Assembly: GCA_964247725.1 (NCBI GenBank)
Contig: CAXTVM010000001.1
Span: 186,001 to 250,000 of the forward strand
DNA from: Lichenicola sp964247725
GTDB taxonomy: Bacteria > Pseudomonadota > Alphaproteobacteria > Acetobacterales > Acetobacteraceae
Length of the DNA: 64,000 bases
Direction: 5' to 3'
The number at the start of each line of letters is the position of its first letter. The first letter of the stretch is position 1. The notes beneath the pieces were generated by a model. That model was given only the letters and a program-made list of their open reading frames with translations. It was not told where the DNA came from and searched no databases. A program made the position numbers and the translations under genes. Of the stretch, positions 8,409-16,689 are shown one piece after another.

Positions 8409-9285
8409 GCTGGTCGCCACGATCCCAGGCCGCAGCGTCGCGGTCTGGCTCGGGCGCCTGGCCCGCCTCGGCGCCGGCCGGCGGCCGGGCGGGGTGCTCG
8501 GCGTCGGGCTGCTGCTGGCCGCCACGATCGCCGCCCTCTGCTTCCTGCTGCCGCTCGCCTACACCGCCGATCCGTATGCGCTGCATCCCGACGCGACGCT
8601 GAACGCGCCGGATGCGGCATTCCCGCTCGGCAGCGACGAGATCGGCCGCGACAACCTGGCCCGGGTGCTGGCGGCCGGGCAGGCGACGCTGCTGGTGGCG
8701 GTGCCGGCGGCGCTGGTGACGTTCGCCGCCGGGCTGCTGTACGGGCTGGTGTCCGGGCTCGGGCCGCGCCTGCTCGACGCCGTGCTGATGCGGCTGCTGG
8801 ACGCGATCCTGGCGCTGCCCGGGCTGGTGGTGCTGATCTTCTTCGCCGCCATCCTGAAGCTGGCGACGCCGTCGCTGATCCTGCTGCTGGGGCTGATCTC
8901 GTGGCCGCCGCTGGCGCGGCTGGTGCGCAACGAGACCCGGGCGCAGCGCGACCGTGAATTCGTGCAGGCGGCGCGGCAGATGGGCGGCGGCTTCCTGCAC
9001 GTGGCCACCACCCACCTGCTGCGGGTGATGGCGCCGATCCTAGTGGTGAACCTCACCTTCCTGGTCGGCGACATGGTGCTGGTGCTGTCGGCGCTGTCGT
9101 TCCTGGGGCTCGGCGTGCAGCCGCCGCAGACCAGCTGGGGCGGGCTGCTGGGGACCGCGCTGCAGCTGGTGGCGCTCGACCCGTGGTGGCTGATCCTGCC
9201 GCCCGGGCTGCTAATCTTCGCCTCGCTGCTGGCGGCGTCGCTGATTGGCCAGGGCCTGCTGGCGCGGCACGGCCGCGCGCGATGA
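8401..9285 (+). CDS. Peptide ABC transporter permease, DppC-like
   Basis: 294 aa. The sequence FPLGSDEIGRDNLARVLA is the characteristic DppC/OppC N-terminal block, and the EAA loop reads REFVQAARQMGGGFLHVATTHLL. Five to six membrane spans follow. It pairs with the upstream permease; start and stop overlap both neighbours (ATGA with the ATPase gene). Length and architecture are normal for the family. Confidence 0.93.
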   Translation: MPELVATIPGRSVAVWLGRLARLGAGRRPGGVLGVGLLLAATIAALCFLLPLAYTADPYALHPDATLNAPDAAFPLGSDEIGRDNLARVLAAGQATLLVAVPAALVTFAAGLLYGLVSGLGPRLLDAVLMRLLDAILALPGLVVLIFFAAILKLATPSLILLLGLISWPPLARLVRNETRAQRDREFVQAARQMGGGFLHVATTHLLRVMAPILVVNLTFLVGDMVLVLSALSFLGLGVQPPQTSWGGLLGTALQLVALDPWWLILPPGLLIFASLLAASLIGQGLLARHGRAR

Positions 9286-11078
9286 GCGGCGCTGCGGAGC
9301 CGGTGCTGCGGCTGGAGCAGCTCGGCGTGTCAATGCCGCCGCGCGGCCGGGCCGGGGGCGCCCGCCTGCCGCTGGTCGAGGCGCTCGACCTCGCGGTGCG
9401 GCCGGGCGAGATGACCGCGCTGGTGGGCGAGAGCGGGTCGGGCAAGACGATCGCGGCCCTGGCGGCGATGCGGCTGCTGCCGGCGGGTGCGGCGACCACG
9501 GGACGCGCGCTGTTCGAGGGCGTCGATCTGCTGGTGCAGGGCGAGCGGCGGATGCGCGACCTGCGCGGCCGCATCGGCATGGTGTTCCAGAACCCGCTGT
9601 CGGCGCTGAACCCGTCGATGACGATCGGCGCGCAGGTGGCGGAGGGTCACCGGCTGCACGGCGGCGGCGGTCGCGTCCCCGGTCGCGCGGAAGCGCGGGC
9701 CCGGGCGGTCGAGCTGCTGGGCGAGGTCGGCATCCCGGATCCGGCGCGGCGGCTGGACGACTACCCGCACCAGTTCTCCGGCGGGCAGCGGCAGCGGGTG
9801 ATGATCGCGGCCGCTCTCGCCTGCGACCCCAAGGTGCTGATCGCCGACGAGCCGACCACCGGGCTCGACCCGCTGGTGGCGCGACAGATCCTGGCGCTGC
9901 TGGCGCGGCTGCAGCGCACGCACCGGCTCGGCGTGCTGTTCATCACCCACGACCTATCGATCGTGCAGGAGCACGCCGACCGACTGGCGGTGCTATATGC
10001 CGGGCGCGCGGTCGAGTGGGGCGAGGCCGGGCGGTTCTTCGGCCGCCCGCGCCACCCGTACAGCCAGGCGCTGCTGGCCGCGGTGCCGCGGCTGGGCCAG
10101 GCGACGCTGCGCGGCATTCCCGGCACCCTGCCCGAACCCGGCGCGCGGCCGCCGGGCTGCCGCTTCGCGCCCCGCTGCGCGCACCGCCGGGCGCCCTGCG
10201 ACGCCGGCTACCCGCCCGCGGTCGGCGACGACGAGGAGGCCGCCGCCTGCCTGTTCCCGCCGCCGCCGCCGGTGCTGGAGGCGGGGCATGCGGCGCCGGC
10301 CGCGTTCGAGCGCGGCGGCACGGCGCCGCTGCTGGCGCTGGAGGCGGTGGGGGTGCGCTACGAAGCAGCTGCGGCGCCGTCGCTGTCGGAGGTGTCGCTC
10401 GAGCTGCGGCGCGGCGAGTGCCTTGGCATCGTCGGCGAGAGCGGCTCGGGCAAGTCGACGCTGGGCCGGGCGATCCTGCACATGCTGCGGTTCGAGGGCC
10501 GCATCCTGCTGGACGGCGAGGCGGTGGCGCATCTGCCGGCGGCGGCCCTGCGGCGGGCGCGGCGGCGCATCCAGGTGGTGTTCCAGGACCCCAGGGAGTC
10601 GCTGAACCCGACCCTGCGGATCGGCGACTGCCTGGCCGAGCCGCTGCGGCTGGGCGGCGTGCGCGAGCGGGGCCGGCTCGCCCGCGAGGTGGCGGCGCTG
10701 CTGCGCCGGGTCGGGCTCGACCCGTCGCTGGCCGACCGGCTGCCCGGGCAGGTCTCGGGCGGACAGGCGCAGCGGGTGGCGGTGGCCCGCGCGCTGGCGG
10801 CGCGGCCTGACATCATCGTGCTGGACGAGCCGACCTCGGCGCTCGACGTGTCGACGCAGGCGATGCTGCTGACGCTGCTGCGCGAGCTCAGCCGAGCCGA
10901 GCGCGTCGCCTACGTGATCATCAGCCACGACCTGGCCGCGGTGAGCTGGCTCGCCGACCGGATCGCGGTGCTGAAGGAGGGGCGCATCGTCGAGCTGGCC
11001 GACACGGCGGCGCTGATCGCGGCGCCGCGGCACGCCTACAGCGCCGCGCTGATCGCGACTGCGCCTCGCTTGGCGTGA
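9282..11078 (+). CDS. Dipeptide ABC transporter ATP-binding protein, two fused ATPase domains
   Basis: 598 aa holding two complete ABC ATPases in one chain, as in GsiA or YejF. The first has Walker A GESGSGKT at residues 49-56, signature FSGGQRQRV and Walker B VLIADEPTTGLD, then the Cys-containing oligopeptide-ATPase extension (CRFAPRCAHR). The second has GESGSGKST, signature VSGGQAQRVAVARAL and IIVLDEPTSALD. Fusion removes the need for separate DppD and DppF. It ends the importer operon 6 bp before a palindromic element. Confidence 0.94.
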   Translation: MSGAAEPVLRLEQLGVSMPPRGRAGGARLPLVEALDLAVRPGEMTALVGESGSGKTIAALAAMRLLPAGAATTGRALFEGVDLLVQGERRMRDLRGRIGMVFQNPLSALNPSMTIGAQVAEGHRLHGGGGRVPGRAEARARAVELLGEVGIPDPARRLDDYPHQFSGGQRQRVMIAAALACDPKVLIADEPTTGLDPLVARQILALLARLQRTHRLGVLFITHDLSIVQEHADRLAVLYAGRAVEWGEAGRFFGRPRHPYSQALLAAVPRLGQATLRGIPGTLPEPGARPPGCRFAPRCAHRRAPCDAGYPPAVGDDEEAAACLFPPPPPVLEAGHAAPAAFERGGTAPLLALEAVGVRYEAAAAPSLSEVSLELRRGECLGIVGESGSGKSTLGRAILHMLRFEGRILLDGEAVAHLPAAALRRARRRIQVVFQDPRESLNPTLRIGDCLAEPLRLGGVRERGRLAREVAALLRRVGLDPSLADRLPGQVSGGQAQRVAVARALAARPDIIVLDEPTSALDVSTQAMLLTLLRELSRAERVAYVIISHDLAAVSWLADRIAVLKEGRIVELADTAALIAAPRHAYSAALIATAPRLA

Positions 11079-11084
11079 TCGTGA

Positions 11085-11241
11085 GGAAGGCCAGGGCGCT
11101 GCCCTGGACCCGCCAAGGGCCGGCGGCCCTTGGAACCCGATTCGTAAGAAGATGGTCCGTACATGGAACTAGAACCTTAACGGATCGGGGCCTGGGGCCC
11201 GCGGCCCCAGTGGGGTCCAGGGGCAAAGCCCCTGGCCTTCT
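11085..11241. repeat. Palindromic 3'-end element, copy 2 (long type)
   Basis: About 157 bp starting 6 bp after the ABC ATPase stop. The left end GGAAGGCCAGGGCGCTGCCC is mirrored by GGGGCAAAGCCCCTGGCCTT at the right. Internal parts include CCAAGGGCCGGCGGCCCTTGG and GGGGCCCGCGGCCCC. The long type carries a central module around TTCGTAAGAAGATGGTCC. Confidence 0.85.
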
Positions 11242-11271
11242 TCCTTTGCCGGACAGCACGAAAGTCCAACC

Positions 11272-11757
11272 ATGAGCGATCGCAGCTTCCTGGTCACCGA
11301 GCCGGCGCACGCCTCGCCGCTAAGCCTGCTGCTGGGGTTCTCGGCGATGCTGCCGATCGCGGCCGGCGCGCTGCTGGCGTGGCTGCCGTTCCCGTTCGGC
11401 CCGCTGGCCGAGACCGGGGCGGTGCTGTGGGGCGGCGCGGTCCTGACGTTCCTGGCCGGCGTGCGCCGGGGGGTGAGCTTCCGCATGCCGGGCGGCCCGA
11501 GGGTGGCGCAGATCGCCACCATGCTGTGGCTGTTCCTGCTGGGCGTGGGCGCGCTGGCGACGCTGCCGCTGGAGGTGGCGCGGGTGCTGCTGCTGCTGGC
11601 CTATGTCAGCCTGGCGGTGCTGGACCCGCTGGCGGCGCGGCGCGGCGAGGCGCAGCTTTTCTTCGCGCGGCTGCGGCCGGTGCAGATGGCGATCCCGATC
11701 GTTTCGGTATTGACGATCATGGCGCACGATCTGCTCAGAAACGGGATCACGACATAG
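11272..11757 (+). CDS. DUF3429-type four-helix membrane protein
   Basis: 161 aa with four strong hydrophobic spans (LSLLLGFSAMLPIAAGALLA, then about residues 44-62, 82-103 and 105-118) and a conserved LTFLAGVRRG loop between the second and third spans. This resembles the DUF3429 family of small inner-membrane proteins of unknown function. The start follows directly after a palindromic element. No partner gene is evident. The family name is from memory of the pattern. Confidence 0.65.
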   Translation: MSDRSFLVTEPAHASPLSLLLGFSAMLPIAAGALLAWLPFPFGPLAETGAVLWGGAVLTFLAGVRRGVSFRMPGGPRVAQIATMLWLFLLGVGALATLPLEVARVLLLLAYVSLAVLDPLAARRGEAQLFFARLRPVQMAIPIVSVLTIMAHDLLRNGITT

Positions 11758-11982
11758 AGGTGGTTCGTAACGGCAACCGAACATCCGCTTCCCGGGCCGA
11801 GTTGCTATCCTCGGAGACGCGCCCGTTCCCCTCGTGCGTCGATCGACGCGCGGGGCCGTGGCGGGCGTTTCCGAGACAACTGGACCGATCGACCGATGCG
11901 CCTGCTTCCGCCGTTGATGACTGCCGCCTCACTCGCCTTGCTGGAGGTCGCGTGACGAACACCAACCTGTCGGCCGCGTCCG

Positions 11983-12357
11983 GTGCTGGCGGCGGCCGCG
12001 CAGCCCCACCTCCGATCGTGCTCGTGCACCGCGCCGATCTTCATCGCCGCCAGCGGCAAACGGACGCGGCTCGCCGGGATGTTCTCGCTGCAGCCTGACT
12101 GCTCGCTGAACGCCTACCTCACCGTGCGCATCCTGTCGCTGCCGACCCATGGCACGGCGACCGTCGAGCGTGGCCGTTACTATCCCAACTACCCGAAGAA
12201 CAACGATCGTTCGGTCTGCAACGATCGGCCCGCGGACGGGACGGCGGTCTGGTACCAATCGACGCCGGGCTATGTCGGCGATGACGCGGTCGAGTTGGAG
12301 GTCATCGGGACCGACGGCCGGGCGGCGCGCATCAGCTACCATATCGAGGTGAAGTAG
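11983..12357 (+). CDS. Hypothetical exported protein with doubtful N-terminus
   Basis: 124 aa if started at GTG 11983. The body (GMFSLQPDCSLNAYLTVRIL, PTHGTATVERGRYYPNYP, VWYQSTPGYVGDDAVELEVI) has the look of a small secreted beta-sandwich protein with a Cys pair, of the kind found in many alphaproteobacteria; I know no function. The expected signal peptide is odd: an upstream in-frame peptide from ATG 11896 (MRLLPPLMTAASLALLEVA) would serve well but is cut by an in-frame TGA at 11953-11955. Either the start is GTG with a poor leader (VLAAAAQ), or the gene carries a nonsense mutation. Confidence 0.55.
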   Translation: MLAAAAQPHLRSCSCTAPIFIAASGKRTRLAGMFSLQPDCSLNAYLTVRILSLPTHGTATVERGRYYPNYPKNNDRSVCNDRPADGTAVWYQSTPGYVGDDAVELEVIGTDGRAARISYHIEVK

Positions 12358-12463
12358 GTCGGACGCCACCGGCCGGGCTCGGCTCCTATTACGGCAGGAG
12401 CGCGGAGTGTCGAGGCCTCGGCGGCGGGCGGGCGGGCCGATCGCGATCCCGGTGGCGGCGTTG

Positions 12464-13066
12464 TTAGGGGCCGCGTCCGTCGTCGTCAGGCTCGGGACCT
12501 TGGAGGTCCGGGTCGATCGGCTGGCCTGCTTCGAGCTGGACCCCCAGGCTGTTCAGGAGCATGGCGACCATGACGTACTGGCCGCAGGTGAAGACCAGGT
12601 CCATGCGGCCCTTGTCGCCCAGCGGCGCCAACGCCTGCCAGGTCGGCTCGTCGATGAACTGGTCGCCGACCAGCTGGTCCGTCGCGAGCAGGGCCGCGGC
12701 CTCCAGCGCCGACCAGCCGGACGCCGCCGCGCCGCGCTTGACGCGCGCGATCTCCTCCTCGCCGAGGCCGACGTCGCGGCCGACCACGGCATGCTGGCTC
12801 CACTCGTAGCCGGAGCGGCAGAGCCAGCCGGTCCGCAGGATCACCAGCTCGCGCAGGCGTGGCTTGAGGTCGCTGTGCGGCCCGAGGATGTAGTCTGACC
12901 AGCCGAGGTAGCGCTTCAGCGTCCGGGGCGCCTGGGCGATGGTGCGCAACACGGCCAGCGGCTCGGCCTGGCCGGCGAAGCCGCCGCGCCCGGCGAGCGA
13001 TGCCTCCTGCTCGGGCGTCATCCGGTCCAGCTCGACGGGTGGGATCCGGGGCTTGGACAGCCGCAT
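12464..13066 (-). CDS. Carboxymuconolactone decarboxylase (CMD) family protein
   Basis: 200 aa from ATG 13066. The segment LKPRLRELVILRTGWLCRSG followed by YEWSQH is the conserved CMD/AhpD-like core, here with a single Cys (residue 83) and a Trp-x-x-His in place of the CxxC of AhpD. Such proteins are small all-helical enzymes, some decarboxylases and some peroxide-related; many are unassigned. It lies 59 bp after the histidine phosphatase gene on the same strand. The 106 bp up to the convergent hypothetical gene (12358-12463) show nothing recognisable. Confidence 0.85.
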   Translation of the reverse strand: MRLSKPRIPPVELDRMTPEQEASLAGRGGFAGQAEPLAVLRTIAQAPRTLKRYLGWSDYILGPHSDLKPRLRELVILRTGWLCRSGYEWSQHAVVGRDVGLGEEEIARVKRGAAASGWSALEAAALLATDQLVGDQFIDEPTWQALAPLGDKGRMDLVFTCGQYVMVAMLLNSLGVQLEAGQPIDPDLQGPEPDDDGRGP

Positions 13067-13125
13067 CTCAGGTCTCCGACGCCGTGGTCGACGCGAAGGG
13101 TCGCAGACCTTCGGCGGCGGATCAA

Positions 13126-13734
13126 TCAGGCGCTCCGGCCCACCTCGGTCAGCACCCAGGGCAGCGGGTCCGGCGCGCCCGGCACGAGCCACAGCGGCAC
13201 CGCGTTCGGCAGCCGGACGTTGGCGGCGAGCCCCATCGCCATCCGCAGCGCCCGGAACATGGCGCCGTGGCAGACGACCAGCGCCGCACCCTCCCCCGCG
13301 GTGGCACGATCGATCGCGGCGACGGCGCGCGACACCAGCTCGTCGAACGGCTCGGCACCCTCGGGCGTGTAGCCGCCGGCGATCCAGTCGTCGTACCAGG
13401 CACCCATCGGGCGACCTTCCTGCTCGCCGAAGCAGACCTCCTGCAGCTCGGGATCGGTCAACACGGGCAGGCGCACGCCGTCCTGCCCGGCCAGCGCGTC
13501 GGCGACGATCTCCGCGGTGCGGGCGGCGCGGACCAGCGGCGAGGTGACGATGCGGGTGATCGGCGCGTGGTCGTGCCAATGCTCGGCCATGATGGCGGCG
13601 GCGACGCCAGCCTGGACGATGCCGCGGGCGTTCAGCGCGATGTCGGTACGACCTTGGCTCAAGCCCCGCGCGTTCCAGTCGGTCTCGCCGTGGCGCAGGT
13701 ACCAGAACGGGCGCGGGGCGAGCCTGGCGGTCAT
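13126..13734 (-). CDS. Histidine phosphatase (phosphoglycerate mutase-like) family protein
   Basis: 202 aa. The catalytic RHGETDWN motif near residue 14 and the second-site His in VVCHGAMFRAL mark the branch 1 histidine phosphatase superfamily (GpmB/CobC-like). It probably dephosphorylates a small metabolite; which one cannot be read. The start lies 1 bp after the prs stop (13736), so it is almost certainly co-transcribed with prs. No signal peptide. Confidence 0.88.
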   Translation of the reverse strand: MTARLAPRPFWYLRHGETDWNARGLSQGRTDIALNARGIVQAGVAAAIMAEHWHDHAPITRIVTSPLVRAARTAEIVADALAGQDGVRLPVLTDPELQEVCFGEQEGRPMGAWYDDWIAGGYTPEGAEPFDELVSRAVAAIDRATAGEGAALVVCHGAMFRALRMAMGLAANVRLPNAVPLWLVPGAPDPLPWVLTEVGRSA

Positions 13735-13735
13735 C

Positions 13736-14668
13736 TCAATCGAACAGCGAGCTGACCGAGCTCTCGTCGGAGACCGCGCGCATGGCGGTGGCGAGGAGCT
13801 GGGCGATGCTGATCTGGCGCACGTTGGCGGCCAGCCGCACCGCCTCGGTGCCCAGGATGCTGTCGGTGATGGTCATCATCTCGATCGGCGAGGAGGCGAC
13901 GCGCGACACCGCCCCCCCGGTCAGCACGCCGTGGGTGACGTAGGCGCTGACCGAGGTGCCGCCGCGCGCGATCAGCGCCTCGGCCGCGTTGCAGAAGGTG
14001 CCGCCGCTGTCGATGATGTCGTCGACCAGCACGCAATGGCGGCCGCCGACGTCGCCGATCACGTTCATCACCTCCGACACGCCGGCGCGCTCACGCCGCT
14101 TGTCGATGATGGCGAGGTCGACGTTCAGCCGCTTGGCGAGCTGGCGGGCGCGCACCACGCCGCCGACGTCGGGCGAGATGATCATGAGGTCGCGGTTGCC
14201 GTAGCGCTCCTTGATGTCGCGCGCGAACAGCGGGGCAGCGAACAGGTTGTCTACGGGTATGTCGAAGAAGCCCTGGATCTGGCCGGCATGCAGATCCATC
14301 GTCAGCACCCGGTGGGCGCCGGCCTCGGTGATCAGGTTGGCGACCAGCTTGGCGCTGATCGGGGTGCGCGGGCCGGACTTCCGGTCCTGACGCGCATAGC
14401 CGAAATACGGCATGACCGCGGTGATGCGCCGCGCCGAGCCCCGGCGCAGCGTGTCGATCATGATCAGCAGCTCCATCAGGTTGTCGTTGGTCGGGTAGCA
14501 GGTGCTCTGCACCACGAACACGTCCTCGCCGCGCACGTTCTCCTGGATCTCGACGAACACCTCCATGTCGGCGAACCGGCGCACCACCGCCTTGCACAGC
14601 GGCAGGCCGAGCGTGGCGGCCACCGCCTCGGCCAGCGGCCGGTTGCTGTTGCAGGCGACGATCTTCAT
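13736..14668 (-). CDS. prs: Ribose-phosphate pyrophosphokinase
   Basis: 310 aa, the full family length. It makes PRPP from ribose 5-phosphate and ATP, feeding purine, pyrimidine, His, Trp and NAD synthesis. Visible motifs are the N-terminal KIVACNSNRPLAE, the catalytic FGYARQDRK, the DLHAGQIQGFFDIP metal/ATP loop and the PRPP loop VLVDDIIDSGGT. The upstream 108 bp separate it from the lipoprotein gene; the order lgt, MidA-like, pgeF, lipoprotein, prs on one strand is a familiar alphaproteobacterial arrangement. Confidence 0.96.
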   Translation of the reverse strand: MKIVACNSNRPLAEAVAATLGLPLCKAVVRRFADMEVFVEIQENVRGEDVFVVQSTCYPTNDNLMELLIMIDTLRRGSARRITAVMPYFGYARQDRKSGPRTPISAKLVANLITEAGAHRVLTMDLHAGQIQGFFDIPVDNLFAAPLFARDIKERYGNRDLMIISPDVGGVVRARQLAKRLNVDLAIIDKRRERAGVSEVMNVIGDVGGRHCVLVDDIIDSGGTFCNAAEALIARGGTSVSAYVTHGVLTGGAVSRVASSPIEMMTITDSILGTEAVRLAANVRQISIAQLLATAMRAVSDESSVSSLFD

Positions 14669-14776
14669 GGACGGCAGGCTCCGCGAACCGGCCGGGTTCT
14701 AGCAATCGGGCCCGAGGCTGTCACGGAATGACGCCGGCGTGAGGTGCGGCGAGGCCGCGACCGTGTCCCGTCGGCC

Positions 14777-15721
14777 TCAGGACCCGCCGGCCGTCGCTTG
14801 GGGGCCCGCCTGGGGCCCCGCCGGGGCGCCGGCATGCGTCCTGCCCTCGTTGTTGGAGATCACCTCGTGGATGCCGCCTGCGGCCTCGTCGGCCGCGGCC
14901 ACGGCGACGTCGCCCCAGTAGCCGTCGAGCGAGTGCGCCGGCACGTCGTGCAGCTGAGTCGCCCGGCCGGCCTCGTGGCCGCGCGCGTTGTGCACGGTCC
15001 AGACGATCTCGACGTGCTGCACGCCGTTCTGGGCGCGGTCCGGGGGCGAAACCGAGACGGTGCCGACGACGACGTAGTCGGCGCCGGCCGCCGCGGGCTT
15101 CAGCTCGTCGTGCTCGTCTGGCAGCCGGACGGCGAGGTCGCGGCCGAGCTCCTCGTCGCCGTTGCCGGGCGCCCCGGTGACGCCGGCGAAGTAGATCACG
15201 GTCGGCCGGTTGAGCAGGCTGTGCGGGTCGGCCTGGGCCTCGGCCGCCTGGATGCCAGTCAGCATGGCGTCGACCTCGGTCGCGGCCAGCGCCGCGCTGC
15301 CGGCCAGCAGGGCGGGATCGGCGCCGGACCAGGATGCGGCCGGCGTGGCCTCCCCCTGCCGCTGCGCCACGACGCGGCCGCTCGGGCCGATGATGCGGTA
15401 GGTCGGCACCACCTGGTCGCCCTGGCGGGCGGCGCTGACGGCGAGGTGCCAGTCGCCGGACCGGACCGGCTGCGCCATCGCCGGGACCTCCTTCCGCAGC
15501 AGCTCATCCGCCAGCGCCCGGGTCCAGAACGCCGCCTGCGGCGGCGGCAGCAGGGCGGCGGTCGGCACCGGGATGTCGAGCCGCGGCGGCGGCGCCGCGG
15601 CGGCGAGCCGGAGCGCATTGGCGCCGGGGTTGCCGGCGAAGGGCTGCGGCAGGTCGCCGCAGCCGGACAGGCCGGCGAGCAGCGCCGGCAGCGACCAGGC
15701 CCAGCGCATCGTCAACCGCAT
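14777..15721 (-). CDS. Putative lipoprotein of unknown function
   Basis: 314 aa. The N-terminus MRLTMRWAWSLPALLAGLSG with Cys in a lipobox (LSGC) predicts a lipid-anchored periplasmic protein. The rest is Ala/Pro rich, with a core from about residue 70 (WHLAVSAARQGDQVVPTYRI) that looks like an alpha/beta periplasmic domain, and a Pro/Gly/Ala tail. I recognise no named family, but similar lipoproteins lie between pgeF and prs in related bacteria. The start is overlapped by 10 bases by the repeat-extended end of pgeF. Confidence 0.75.
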   Translation of the reverse strand: MRLTMRWAWSLPALLAGLSGCGDLPQPFAGNPGANALRLAAAAPPPRLDIPVPTAALLPPPQAAFWTRALADELLRKEVPAMAQPVRSGDWHLAVSAARQGDQVVPTYRIIGPSGRVVAQRQGEATPAASWSGADPALLAGSAALAATEVDAMLTGIQAAEAQADPHSLLNRPTVIYFAGVTGAPGNGDEELGRDLAVRLPDEHDELKPAAAGADYVVVGTVSVSPPDRAQNGVQHVEIVWTVHNARGHEAGRATQLHDVPAHSLDGYWGDVAVAAADEAAGGIHEVISNNEGRTHAGAPAGPQAGPQATAGGS

Positions 15722-16689
15722 CTGAGGAGACGTGAAAGGGGAAGGCCGGGGCGCTGCCCTGGACCCGTTGGGGCCGCGGGCCCCAAACCCCGATCCGTAA
15801 GAAGATCATTCGTGAGTGAAAGTACGATCTTAACGAATCGGGGCCTGGGGCCCGCGGCCCCAGTGGGGTCCAGGGGCAAAGCCCCTGGCCTTCTTCCCGA
15901 TGCAACAGCCGTGTCTGGCAGCGCGATCACCGAGATCTGGTGGCCGATCGGGCCGCCGCCCTCGCGGGTGCGGCGGCGGTGGCTGAAGAACCGGTCCGCG
16001 TCGGCGCAGGTGTCGGCGCCCAGCACGTGCGCGGTGCCGACGCCGGCCTCGCGCAGGCGGGCGACGCAGTAGCCGGCGAGGTCGAACCAGAGGCGGTCGC
16101 CCTCGCCCGGCCGGAAGTGGCGGTCCGGGTCGGCCGCACCCGACGCGCGGACCGCGTCCTGCAACTCGGGACCTACCTCGTAGCTGGCCTGGCCGATGCA
16201 GGGGCCGACGGCGGCGGCGATGCGGTCCGGGACGGCGCCGAGCTCGCGCATCGCCGCCACCACCGCCGCCAGCATCCCGGCGGCGGCGCCACGCCAGCCG
16301 GCATGGGCGGCGCCGATGATCCCGGCGGCCGCATCGGCCAACAGCACCGGCGCGCAGTCGGCGGTGATGATGCCGAGCCCGAGCCCGGGCCGGTCGGTCA
16401 CCATGGCGTCGGCGCGCGGCCCCTCGCCCGCCGGCCACGGTGCGGCGACGGTCACGACCGCGATGCCGTGCACCTGGCTCAGCCCGAGCAGGCGGTCCGG
16501 CGCCACGCCGACCGCGCCTGCGACCCGGCGCCGGTTCTCGGCCAGCGCCGCGGGCTCGTCGCCGCTGCTGACGCTGCAGTTCAGGCTGGCGTATCGGCCG
16601 ATGGAGACGCCGCCGATGCGGGTGAAGAAGCCGTGCGGCAGCGGCGACAGCGCCGGGCTGCGCAGAAAGACCGGCCCTCCCTCGCTCAT
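15712..16689 (-). CDS. pgeF: Peptidoglycan editing factor / purine nucleoside phosphorylase (laccase domain, YfiH family), with repeat-encoded tail
   Basis: 325 aa, about 60 longer than the usual 250-265. Zinc ligands are present: His74 in SQVHG, Cys112 in ADCAP and His129 in AAHAGWRG. The enzyme releases misincorporated residues from muropeptides or phosphorolyses purine nucleosides. The ATG overlaps the upstream TGA (ATGA). The normal fold ends near GHQISVIALPDTA (residue 261). From about residue 266 the frame is the translated palindromic element (GRRPGALPLDP, then GLGPAAP), so the tail is repeat-derived and ends inside the lipoprotein start region. Confidence 0.9.
   Translation of the reverse strand: MSEGGPVFLRSPALSPLPHGFFTRIGGVSIGRYASLNCSVSSGDEPAALAENRRRVAGAVGVAPDRLLGLSQVHGIAVVTVAAPWPAGEGPRADAMVTDRPGLGLGIITADCAPVLLADAAAGIIGAAHAGWRGAAAGMLAAVVAAMRELGAVPDRIAAAVGPCIGQASYEVGPELQDAVRASGAADPDRHFRPGEGDRLWFDLAGYCVARLREAGVGTAHVLGADTCADADRFFSHRRRTREGGGPIGHQISVIALPDTAVASGRRPGALPLDPTGAAGPRPRFVKIVLSLTNDLLTDRGLGPAAPTGPGQRPGLPLSRLLRCG
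15740..15894. repeat. Palindromic 3'-end element, copy 3 (long type)
   Basis: About 155 bp between pgeF and the lipoprotein gene. It has the long-type centre (CCGATCCGTAAGAAGATCAT), GGGGCCCGCGGCCCC and the GGGGCAAAGCCCCTGG end. The minus-strand pgeF reading frame stays open through the whole element and beyond, ending at 15712. Confidence 0.85.
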
